From Edaphochlamys debaryana (Eukaryota; Chlorophyta; Chlorophyceae; Chlamydomonadales): 64,000 nucleotides of DNA. Location of the stretch: positions 62,001-126,000 of the forward strand of contig JAEHOE010000042.1 of the NCBI GenBank assembly GCA_016858145.1, written 5' to 3'. Below the pieces are notes generated by a model. The model ran no database searches. It saw only the letters and a list, made by a program, of their open reading frames with translations, and was not told the origin of the DNA. A program made the position numbers and the translations under genes. Of the stretch, positions 49,201-59,000 are shown piece by piece (position 1 is the stretch's first letter; each line of letters begins with the position of its first letter).

Positions 49201-50249
49201 CCATGGCCCATGGTGCATGGCCCATAGGCCATAGCCCGCCGCTGGTGCCATTCTAGCGCACCATGTACGAGCGCCGTACCTGGGTTGGGCTAGTGAAGGC
49301 CGTCGACGTTTGCAGCTGTCCGGCCATCACCGTGCTCCAGCCCTGGGTTTTGAGCCAGCCGTCTGCGTGGTGGGCACAAGTTCCACACACGTGGGATAGA
49401 CGTGGAGCTGACGTGCTCGATGGCTGGCTAGACGTGCTCGATGGCATCTGGTGGGGTGACTAGCCAGCCTCCGCCCGGCCCACACACGCAGCAGTTTAAC
49501 CTCATAGCCTACACGCTGCGCCACCGGTGCCAGTAGCCGTCATCGGGGTAACCCCAATCCAGCCTGCCCAGTACAGCCCCGTCGGTTTCTCTCGCGCCCG
49601 CTGTGTTTAGACACTTTAGAGGGCCCTGGTGGACCAAGCCCTCCCTCATCAGCGTCCCAGCCCTGGTGCTGTGAGCTCGTTCCTAAGTTGGCCCTGTAAC
49701 GCAGCCCATACAGCCCCATAGGGCACCGGTACACAGGCATCGGGTAACCATTGCCTTGCCCTAGGCATCACCTCATGGCGCCCATGAACGCACCTGTGTT
49801 GAAGGCCAAGCACTGGGAGTCCAGCAGGCATACGTTGTAAGCTAGCTCCACGACCTCAGCGGTGGTCAATCCCACCACCGAGCACAAGCCCGGGACGAGG
49901 GACTCGAAAGCGCACCGCAGGTTAGAGCCAGAGATGTCCCGTTGCGGGTACCAACAGAACGGGCCGAGCGTGATGAGGGCTGCAAGGCGCGAACGGGGCG
50001 GCAGGTGGGGGGATCGGCACTGTCTTAACAGTTGTGGGGTGCGTTTGCGCATTCGCAAAAGGTCAGGAGGAGGCCCGCCCCAGACCATCCCAATGAAGCC
50101 TGCCGGGACCCTGGCCGCCCGTGACCACCGTGGCACACGGCCGCACACCCCAGGATCCCACAGCACCCCTCTACACAGCGCTCACCCAACGCAGATTTGG
50201 GGCCTGGCGGGCCCACACCCAGGAGCAGCAGCAGCAGTAGCATTAACAT
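11444..50249 (-). CDS. Giant polycystin-type channel protein with hydroxyproline-rich stalk
   Basis: Twenty exons: 50186-50249, 49794-49979, 49280-49362, 48986-49007, 48559-48777, 44303-48338, 43635-44071, 24054-43490, 22853-23877, 20454-22601, 19120-20277, 18568-18921, 18222-18403, 17710-18019, 17423-17579, 17007-17125, 16685-16842, 16316-16478, 15338-16218 and 11444-15209. The CDS is about 34.9 kb (~11,600 residues). Every join outside the two Pro-rich exons keeps phase. Order: signal peptide (MLMLLLLLLLGVG), two PAN-like modules, Pro stalk 1, beta-sandwich, Pro stalk 2 with the 57-bp array, Ig/HYR-like modules, polycystin channel, and a ~1,600-residue Ala/Gly/Ser/Pro tail. Acceptor alternatives exist, for example exon 6 could start near 48,319. 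The Pro-rich exons are not open in one frame because of single-base indels, so the real protein length is uncertain. Two separate genes (stalk and channel) are possible but less likely, because splice phases link them cleanly. Confidence 0.75.
14744..14792 (-). repeat. (CCTCCG)n microsatellite encoding poly-Gly in the channel tail
   Basis: A run of CCTCCG/CCGCCG units reads on the minus strand as about 16-18 consecutive glycines in the cytosolic tail, just after GAADD and before EHEQERFSGG. Such tracts are slippage-prone, so copy number may vary between strains. Confidence 0.7.
16316..20277 (-). other. Polycystin channel module (TOP-like ectodomain plus S2-S6)
   Basis: The exon 19120-20277 holds the extracellular polycystin-type domain with GTDPVFMPSSALYRKDF, YYNSS and GFFHAPIRGFPDGYPIVID. 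The next exon continues with VLEYLSQGAYLS and LRLLVYNPVLTVLGYVRMDL, the hallmark strand pair that follows in PKD channels. Hydrophobic helices follow: S2 (VPDLLMVLLVAVYVGLVAVD), S3 (WIVFELFICGTMIAALAVLG), S4 with FQPRLSVITGTL, S5 (VLHVALVMVALVFMLGAA), a pore-loop region (IPDAAKLMVDIAIQG) and S6 (AFFVAVLAPFLLLVVFTMVL). Family knowledge: polycystin/TRPP channels are cation channels of cilia and membranes. No clear S1 precedes the ectodomain, and the acidic GD filter of PKD2 is not evident. Confidence 0.78.
20454..24200 (-). other. Ig/HYR (DUF5011-like) ectodomain modules
   Basis: About five beta-sandwich-like modules lie between the Pro-rich stalk and the channel. Signatures are SPTIVLVGLSDVSVEVFSP with DDVDGRVPVDV and YVLSYLATDRAGNTA, then VTVGTTYTDPGATATDWQDG with YVLSYSVIDNA, then LLSLNGPETVTVLQHGRYTW with SYNITFLLPYGLDG, and two more degenerate copies ending in GNYTLRYSVTDDEGRTSTAD. 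Cysteine-rich linkers (CSVEGIC, CDGLCVNMTC) separate them. Such modules usually act as extracellular spacers or adhesion units. Confidence 0.65.
24600..24960 (-). other. Globular island at the membrane-proximal end of stalk 2
   Basis: Between the 57-bp array and the next Pro-rich linker the minus strand encodes a non-repetitive segment. It includes ALTGVDFALVSATLESF, GSCDLVSVSPGSVVVVANLF and ALVLATEAFAFEPMIRLDEP. The pattern of a short helix, a cysteine and a GSVVV strand resembles small SEA-like or related ectodomains in algal Pro-rich proteins, but I cannot assign a family. Confidence 0.4.
25163..40172 (-). repeat. 57-bp coding tandem array, about 263 copies
   Basis: A head-to-tail minisatellite of 15,010 bp. 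On the minus strand one unit encodes GVSTPPAPEPVAGPPPPPP (19 residues), in frame with unique Pro-rich sequence on both flanks. Recurrent variants are V to E at position 2, the second P of TPP to A, E to Q at position 9, one P to R near the end of the proline run, and a silent GCG/GCA difference. From 25,163 to about 30,060 units are nearly all exactly 57 bp. From about 30,060 to 39,700 many units have single-base gains or losses. The last units to 40,172 are clean again. The Ser-Thr-Pro and poly-Pro composition predicts a hydroxylated, glycosylated polyproline-II rod. Confidence 0.92.
40173..43150 (-). repeat. Diverse Pro-rich repeats of stalk 2, distal half
   Basis: On the minus strand this segment encodes Pro-rich units of two kinds: SPVQATPPPSPE-type repeats (about 40,200-40,700) and SPSPPPPPGVPPPPPP-type repeats (about 40,900-43,150), typical of pherophorin and extensin-like wall proteins. 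It lies in the same exon as the 57-bp array. Several single-base length differences in G runs disturb the frame, most clearly between about 42,020 and 42,400. Confidence 0.7.
42108..42493 (-). repeat. Two near-identical 193-bp tandem copies
   Basis: The blocks 42108-42300 and 42301-42493 are essentially identical and a third partial copy follows. The length 193 is 3n+1, so each copy shifts the Pro-rich frame. Both copies share the same extra G in a G run just before GGAGGAGGCGGGAC. Confidence 0.7.
43150..44071 (-). other. Beta-sandwich-like module between the two Pro-rich stalks
   Basis: Exon 43635-44071 and the start of the next exon (upper end 43,490) encode a non-repetitive globular domain. 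It begins SPIVAVTVFDTKLWGEQNP and includes SSYSAALYRSPLPDP, WHDVQLAPEV, SWGYDGL joined to RPVVLEGGYRYWVAIAPDR, and ends near EEMWHDITS. The order alternating strand, WHD, and GYRYWVAIA resembles choice-of-anchor or carbohydrate-binding beta-sandwiches in secreted proteins. The assignment is by pattern only. Confidence 0.5.
44303..48250 (-). repeat. Pro-rich stalk 1: (PPPPPPxxP) repeats
   Basis: The 4-kb exon encodes, on the minus strand, hundreds of 9-residue PPPPPP-plus-three units (LTP, DAP, HVP, TAP, DKP and others) after a short globular lead that contains DSVIPVWSFASASPSIMATI. It is a classic hydroxyproline-rich glycoprotein rod. A few G-run length differences (near 45,484, 46,968, 46,998 and 47,570) break the single frame, so sequence or assembly errors are likely. 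Confidence 0.75.
45060..47075 (-). repeat. About 1,028-bp higher-order tandem duplication in stalk 1
   Basis: Blocks starting GTGTCCGGTGGCGGGGCC occur at 45060, 45494 and 45993, and again at 46089, 46521 and 47020. The offset is constant at 1,027-1,029 bp. Finer marks inside, such as GGTGGCAGCGGCGGGGCACC near 45,672 and 46,699, keep the same offset. A recent duplication of about 1 kb is the simplest reading. Confidence 0.75.
48559..49979 (-). other. Two PAN/Apple-like cysteine modules at the N-terminus
   Basis: Module 1 (exons 49794-49979 and 49280-49362) has FCWYPQRDISGSNL then CLLDSQCLAFNTDGWLK. Module 2 (exons 48986-49007 and 48559-48777) has YCFYQSYDIIGSDI then CESTPGCVAFNTLGWLK. The two align closely, so the module was duplicated. 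The C..xxxC.AFN..GWLK pattern matches PAN_4-like domains, which bind carbohydrate or protein. They sit just after the signal peptide, at the far tip of the predicted rod. Confidence 0.62.
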
Positions 50250-51761
50250 GCGAGCTCGGGGCCAGCTGGTAGGGTTGGAGGGGCCAAGCCTACACGGCGC
50301 TGCGGCCGGGGTGCCGGGCCCAACACCAGGCGGGCGCTTGGCCGCAACCGTCGGCTCCGACGCGCAGTGAGCTGGTCGCCCCGACGTTGATGCCTCCATT
50401 AGGCCAGTACCGGCACATCCCCGTCGGTTCATAGGGCTTGGATCGCGGCCCCTTTCGCACGCACGGTAAGCTTGCGACAGGATGCACGCGCTGTTCAGGG
50501 TGTTTCCCGCTGCATCTTTATGCGGTCCAGCATCGTAAGTTGATTACATCTCTCGATGATGGGCGTAACTAGTCCTCGGCGTGGCAGCCATGTCGGTGCG
50601 AGGTACTGGAACGCAGCGCTGGCGAAGTTGGGTTCACGGCAGCCTTCAGGAGGCTATCTGGAACAATCGTGGGCTCGTAGTTGCGCGTGTGCGCTACGAT
50701 GCCCTTAACCGGTTGAGCGACATTTGCTGGGAAGCTGTCCCAGACACCAGGTCAGAAGTCTATGTGATGTCAAGCAGGTTGTGTTGCACATACGGGCTGG
50801 TGTCGTTACCGGTGGCGAGGCGTAAGCCGTACGCGTCTGGCACGCCCTGGGACGTGTGACTTGCCCTGCATGCGCCCCCTCCCAGGGCCCTTGCCTTGTC
50901 CTTGTCCTACAGTCGTGCAACCTCGCGCCTCAGACTTCCTCGCCAGTCTTGGACAGCGATAAACGGCCTTCTCCGAGACACAACGAAGCCAGCCTCACAG
51001 CCGCACGCACGTGCTCCTTGCTTGGGGTTGGATGCGGCGCCCTAATGCTGGAGACGTGACACGTCTGAGAGAGAGAGTACACAGGCTGATGGGGGTGGGG
51101 GCGTCCAGGCACGCAGCTAAGTCACCAACCATCGGTGGCGCCACACCAGAGCGGAAGAGAAGGAGGACTATGCCGGTACCTGAGTCAAGCCACATATTGC
51201 TCCACGGGCTCCCGACAATGCGCTAGCGCTAGTCCCGTAGTGAAGCCCCTTCTTGCTGATCATCTTAGGAGCCCTTGCAGCGGACGAGTGCCTCCTTATG
51301 GGCAACCGCCGCCCCGCCGGTAATAGCTGCGGCCATGCTGAACTGCAGGATGACAGATAAGGGGTGATTGTAACCCTCCTTACTGTCGGCCAGACCCGGC
51401 TGTCAGTTGCCTTGACCCTCTCTGCATGCCCCGACGCCTTTCATCACAAAGATGAGTCGCCCAGCCACCCCCCTCGCGCATGCTGATGGCCCACGTATCA
51501 AGCCCTGCGCCCCATTGCTGTGCTGACGCTGCTCCACGCCAGAGACCCCAAAGCTGCCGGGTCCTTTGACACCGAGCTGCCGGGCAACTGCCACCTGCTG
51601 CCCCACGAGCTGCTTGGGAGGCCAAAGTACCGGTACCCTGTAGCCACTCCTTGTGAGCTCCGCTGCGCAAAATGCCCGCGGCCCCAGAGAACGCACCGCG
51701 AGGCACAGCCAGGGGCACGGTACCGGGGCCAACGCACGAAGCAGTCTCCCTTGTGTACTCG
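50250..51761. other. Intergenic stretch between the giant gene and RPS14
   Basis: This 1.5-kb stretch should hold the promoter and 5' UTR of the giant gene and the far 3' flank of RPS14. No coding exon was recognised. The reading frame ahead of the giant-gene ATG stays open for about 180 bp, so the exact start rests on the signal-peptide sequence. Confidence 0.35.
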
Positions 51762-51766
51762 TTACA
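51762..51766 (-). terminator. TGTAA poly(A) signal of RPS14
   Basis: TTACA on the plus strand is TGTAA on the minus strand, 129 bp past the RPS14 stop. TGTAA is the usual poly(A) signal of chlorophycean algae. Confidence 0.65.
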
Positions 51767-51894
51767 GCACTACCGACCACGACCGCAGCAGCAGCACCAC
51801 ACGGGCTAGGCGCCGAGGCGCCCGGACCTCCACCAGCAGCCTCCGTTCCTGCCTCCGCTGCTGCAGCTGCCGCCGCTGCTCCACAGCCGCGCCT

Positions 51895-54047
<2,153 letters not shown>

Positions 54048-55794
54048 GGCTGCTGTAGGGGCTCAGCAAAGCAAAGGAGAGGGCCATGTGCAGCGCACAC
54101 GCTTGCCTATGCCCCTCGCAAACAAGCTGTACGGCGTCATGCGGCGCCGGCTCCTAGACAGCGAGTTGCGAGGTGGCTCGTGAAGTGCAGAGCTCTAGAC
54201 GCACTCCGCTTCCTGCTCAACACATTGTAAGAGTTGCAGGCTCGGTGCCGCGTGCCATGTGTGCACTCGCGATGGGCCGGGTTCGCGCGGTCGGGACGCG
54301 CACAAGGTCTTCGGCCGCGGGGGGACGACGGGTTTACGTAACAACAGTCTTGTAGAGATGCGCGGGAGTTCTGGAAGGCAGCTCGCGGGCTAGAGCGTCC
54401 ATGCCCCCAGCGCATGCGCACAGTGCCCCTCTGTGTTCCGCGCTTCCAGGTGATATGAGCAGCATTCGCTTGCGATGACCATCGCAGCTGCTCATCAGTG
54501 CCTTGCCTGCGAAAGGCCCCTCGGAACCCCTCCCTTTCGAGCCCGGGTGTTAGGGCGCTGCTGGCAGAGGTTCGTCGCCTTCAGGCGCCTTCGCTTCACG
54601 GTAAAGCTGTGCATGGTACATGCAGCTCTCTAGCCAGTGAAGGCAGTGACGCCGCGGGGGGGGCGCGGCACTCAAGAGTGCAAATGGCGGGACAGGGGGC
54701 TGGCGGGGGCTGGCGAGGCCAGCGGGAGACCCACACGCGGCAGTCGCCGACGCTCACCATTCCCCCGGGGCGCTGCCGCTCACATTGAGTGCTTCCTTAC
54801 AAACGTGTCGTGGTCACATAAGCTTCTGAAGCTTCCAACACGAGCACAGGGACTGCCTTCGGTTGCTCATTTCCGCGCTACCTCGCAAAGTCCGGAGACC
54901 ATTGACACGCGGGACTTGCACACGCTTCTCGGCCGAGTATGAGCACGGCTGGGGGCGATACAACCTACAAAGCCCAGCCATCGCCAGCAGCCTCGGCGCT
55001 CTCGACCGAGAAGCAGCTCCTCGTGAGTCTCACTTTGCTAGCGAGGAGCTGATGAAACGACCATACAAATGAACTGCTCAGGCTGTGCGTCGGCCGGTCT
55101 GCTCGGCCGCCATGTTGGGCTGTCTCACGGCGGGCTCAGTGCAGACACTGCCAGGGCCGTACCATCACAACGTAGAGCCCCATCAGGCCTTACTTGACGC
55201 TGGTGCAGTCGCGGCAACCGGTGGCGTGCCCCCCCTTGAACCCTTCCCGCATTTTCCCCATGCCCTTCCCCAGGCTCGCCAGCTTCAGGTGGCTGTGGCC
55301 GAACTCAAGAGCCTCAAACCCGAGCGGGTGAGCTCAGTTTCCACGCAAAAGTATCCTCGCACGGACCACGGGGCTAACCCTGCCTGGCCGGCTAACCGGT
55401 CCTCCCCGTGTGCAGAGGGTCTTCTACCGAACTGGGGACGTGTTCCTGCTTTCGACCCGTGACGAGCAACTCGCACGCGCTAACGGTGGGAGCTGCTGTG
55501 AGCGTTAGAACATGTGCGTGCTGAGTTTGTCATGGCAACACCGGCCGCAAACTGCTACGTGCTCTTGCCCTGCTACTCCTCCCTTTCCAGCGGGCCTGGC
55601 GGCGCTCCAGCCTACCAGCGGAGCTGCAACACCCGAGCAGAAGTGAACGCAAGCTCGCTCCTAATTGACTGCAAGCCTGCCGGATAAGGGTCGGCGACTT
55701 CAGGACTGAGCCCAGGCGGACCCAAGCCGCTCCCAGCAAGCAGCAGGCGGGACCAGCTAACTAGCCACTAGGAGGCGCGTGCGGTACAGCGCTA
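54048..55794. other. Divergent intergenic region between RPS14 and REXO4
   Basis: This 1.75-kb stretch must carry both promoters and 5' UTRs. Some short frames are open on the plus strand (for example near 55,085-55,462), but they lack matching splice sites or recognisable protein sequence. A separate small gene cannot be excluded. Confidence 0.35.
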
Positions 55795-58385
55795 ATGGCT
55801 CAGGGCGGTCGTGGGGGCCGGGGTGGCTGCGGCGGCGGTGGGGGTGGCCGCGGCCGGGGAGGGCGCGGGGGCGGGGGCGGCGGCGGCGGCCGGGGTGACG
55901 ACAGCAGTGGCGGGGCGGGGCGGGGCAAGGGCCCTGCCCGGTCTCCGTCGCCTCACCAGCGGCCGACTCAGCAGAAGCAGGGGCAGCAGCATTCCTCCAA
56001 GGCGCCTGCCGAGGCACCGGCACAGGCGCAGTCGTCGGGACCTGAGCTGAGCGGCAAGAAGCGCAAGCAGCCCGAGGCCAAGGCCACGGGCCAGAACCCG
56101 CAGGCGCAGCCCAAGCCCCAGGGCGGAGGGGCCAAGCAGGAGCAGCCACAGGGAGGGCAACCGCAGGCGGGCAAGAAGGGCGGCCGGGCGAGGAAGCGCG
56201 CCAAAACCGCCTCCGACGGCGCGGCGGCTGCCGCGGCTGCGGCGGCCGCGGTGGAGGCACGCAAGGCCGCCAAGAAGGCCCGCGTTGCCGCGGCCGCGGC
56301 CGCGGCTGCGGCGGCCGCCGCTGCCGCCGCCGCCCCGCCCGGGTCCAACTGGGAGAAGCTTAAGCAGGTCGCTGCCGCCAAGCGGCCGCCGCCGCCAGAG
56401 CACGTGCTGCGGAAGCGCGAGAAGGCAGCCAAGGCCAAGGGAGGCGCGGGGGCGGGCGGCGAGGCGCCGGCGGCCGCCGGCCGCCGGCCGGGCGTGGTTG
56501 GGGACGAGACGGGCTTGACCAAGGTCCTGGCCATTGACTGTGAGATGGTGGGGACGGGGCCCAAGGGCTCTGTGTCAGCCCTGGCGCGAGTGTGCCTCGT
56601 CAACAGCGCGGGTGCCGTACTGCTGGACACGTTCGTACAGCCCAAGGACAAGGTCACGGACTACAGGTTAGCGGTGCACGGGAGCTGGTTGGGCCCTGCG
56701 TTTTTGTGCCGGATGCCGTGGAACATACGCCGATGCCGGCTCCATGGACGGGCGGTGGGCTGCAGGGAGAGGTGCTGCCCCGGTCGCGGTGGTGCAGGGC
56801 GTGGAGCGGTGAGGGCTGCCCTCGACCTTGGCTGCGTGCTGCACCCCTCCCTCTTACCCTGTCCGCAGGACCTGGGTCAGTGGCGTGCGTCCTCAGGACC
56901 TGGCGGGCGGGCGGCCGTACGACGATGTGGTGCAGCAGGTACGACACGCCCGCTTTGCATCTGTTGGGAGAGAACACTCCTCACACCTCCTTCGAAGTTG
57001 GTGCTCAACTTGCCTGCGCGTTGCATTGTTGGGGCAGGTGGGCGAGATGGTCAAGGGGCGCATCCTCGTGGGCCATGCCATCGGCCACGACCTCCGCGCG
57101 CTGCTGCTGGAGGAGCACCCGCGCCAGCTGCTGCGGGACACGAGCAAGTACCCGGTGAGGAGAGGATAGGGGAGGAGAGGGTGGGGGGAATGGGGCCAGG
57201 GGCGTAGGGATAAAGGGGTATGGGAGGGGCGCCCTTGCGGGCGAGGCCGATGGGGGCCTGGGCTTCTCCGCGGGCTTCTTCGTGCGTTCCTGATCGTAGG
57301 TCTAGCTGGCGTTGGGGGGTAAGTATGCGGCGACTTATGTGCTCCTGCCCGTGTGCCTCCCGCTGACTGCCAGGGCCTGATGAAGGAGCTGCCGGGGGGG
57401 CGCAAGGTGTCGGCCTCGCTCAAGGTGCGTTGCGTGCATTGCCCCACCGGGCAGCACGCCCGTACTCGCACCTCAAGACCAGTTCGGTCAAACGCGCCTG
57501 CTGCCCATCCACACCATACGCGGCCTGATGGACGCTCGTCACTCATTCGGCCCCAGCCATCCGCCGGCGAAAGCCCCATCGGTGCTGTTGTTACAAGCGC
57601 CGGCGGCAGCGTGACTGGTCCCCTCTTCTAGTTGTTTGTTACTGCCCTCAACTTTGCCCTCTCTTCCCTCGCCACAGGACCTGGCCGCCACCCACCTGGG
57701 TCTGGCCATCCAGCAGGGCGAGCACACGCCCGTGGACGACGCCCGCGCTGCGCTGTACCTGTACCAAAAGTACCGGAAGGTACGGCGCTGGTCGTTGCAG
57801 TAACATGCTGGGACCGTACCTGCTTGGCGGGGCGCAGTACTGCGCTGACGCACGGGCTGCAATAGGCACTAGGGCTGCTTCTTGAAATTTTGTTGGCCCT
57901 ATGTTAGTAGCAAGTCCTACAAGCTAGACCTTGGCTGAAGCTGTGCACGGGGCGTGCTCTGCCCACAGGAGTGGGAGGCGGCCGTGGCGTCTGGACAGCT
58001 GCAACCAGTCATCGGCGGAGCAGGGAAGAAGGAGACCGGCGGCCGGGCGGTTCGCAGCGCCGAGCGACGAGACGCGAGGCGGGCCAAGGTGCGCCATGCC
58101 AGGGCGGGATGGAAGGGGGCGCAAGGCATCAGGGGTACGTGCGCTGCATAGGCCCGTTGAACATGTCGCGCCTTCGCATGCCCGCTGAGCTGATGCCCTT
58201 GGTCCCATGGCCTTCAACCCTTGTAGGGCAAGTCGAGCCTGGGCGTGCGCGAGGGTGGCGTCAGCAAGCGGCGGGACCTGGAGGGGCGGGGCTCTGCGGC
58301 GGGCGGCAAGGGTCGCGGCAAGGCGGGGGCGCAGCCGGCGCAGCCGACGTGGTCCCTGGAGAACGACCCCTACGCGGACCTCTGA
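55795..58385 (+). CDS. REXO4: RNA exonuclease 4-like DEDDh nuclease
   Basis: Seven exons, 55795-56666, 56869-56938, 57038-57154, 57374-57424, 57678-57779, 57969-58088 and 58227-58385, encode 496 residues. The DEDDh 3'-5' exonuclease core spans about 244-404: ExoI LAIDCEMVGTG (D248, E250), ExoII GHAIGHDLRAL (D332) and ExoIII HTPVDDARAALYLY (H386, D391). All five catalytic residues are present. REXO4/Rex4 proteins act in the nucleolus on pre-rRNA. The N-terminal ~240 residues are Gly/Arg-rich (RGG-like), then Lys-rich and poly-Ala, which fits nucleolar targeting and RNA binding. The C-terminus is basic and ends NDPYADL. A TGTAA signal lies at 58,921. Confidence 0.92.
56221..56337 (+). repeat. 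Poly-alanine (GCN) tracts in REXO4
   Basis: Two runs of Ala codons (about 11 and 17 residues) flank VEARKAAKKARV upstream of the exonuclease core. They use mixed GCG, GCC and GCT codons, so they are less prone to slippage than a pure repeat. Confidence 0.8.
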
Positions 58386-58920
58386 GCGGAGCCTGAGCGG
58401 AGAAGCTTGGATTTACGGCGATGGCGAGCCCCACGGCATAGTCGAGAGGAGGCGTGAAGACGAAGATCAGACGGGCGAGGATTTCCGCTGCAGGGGAACA
58501 ATGGCAAAGGCTACGCTCGGCTGCGCTGGGCGCGTGCGTGTCCCGAGGGCAGCGTGGCCTGTGCTCGTGAAGTGGTGCACTGCTGTGGTGGTATGGAGTC
58601 ATCCGCTTGTTTACAGGAGTCTGGGGGCCGGTGGGCATAGTCTGGGGGCAGCGAGGCTATCTAGCACCACACGGAGCGGTATGCGCGGACGAAGTAGTCG
58701 GTGATGCGGCTGCATACGGGATACGTTCCAGAGTTGCCGGCATGCTGTCACTGGTAGGAGTCTGGGGGCCCTGCGCTCTGGGCTGGGGCCACTGCAGGAG
58801 GCTGCAGGCGACGTGCAGGCTCCGGGCAGTGCGCGCGGGTGCCGTGCATGTCGCGATCCGTACATCAGATGTTTGCTACGTAACTTACTCGCGGCTACTG
58901 AACGCAACTATAACGTGCTC
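58386..58920 (+). other. REXO4 3' UTR
   Basis: The stretch from the stop to the TGTAA signal shows no second gene. Confidence 0.5.
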
Positions 58921-58925
58921 TGTAA
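58921..58925 (+). terminator. TGTAA poly(A) signal of REXO4
   Basis: TGTAA lies 536 bp past the REXO4 stop and only 75 bp ahead of the next gene's ATG. Confidence 0.55.
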
Positions 58926-59000
58926 GGCCGTTGGTAAGACATGGATACTCCGTAGCCTCCGAACACGCCGTTCGCAATTTGCGGAACGACTACAGCCAAA

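Noticed and set aside
55085..55462. Plus-strand frame in the RPS14-REXO4 spacer
   Set aside because: No recognisable sequence, no matching splice partners and no conserved start context.
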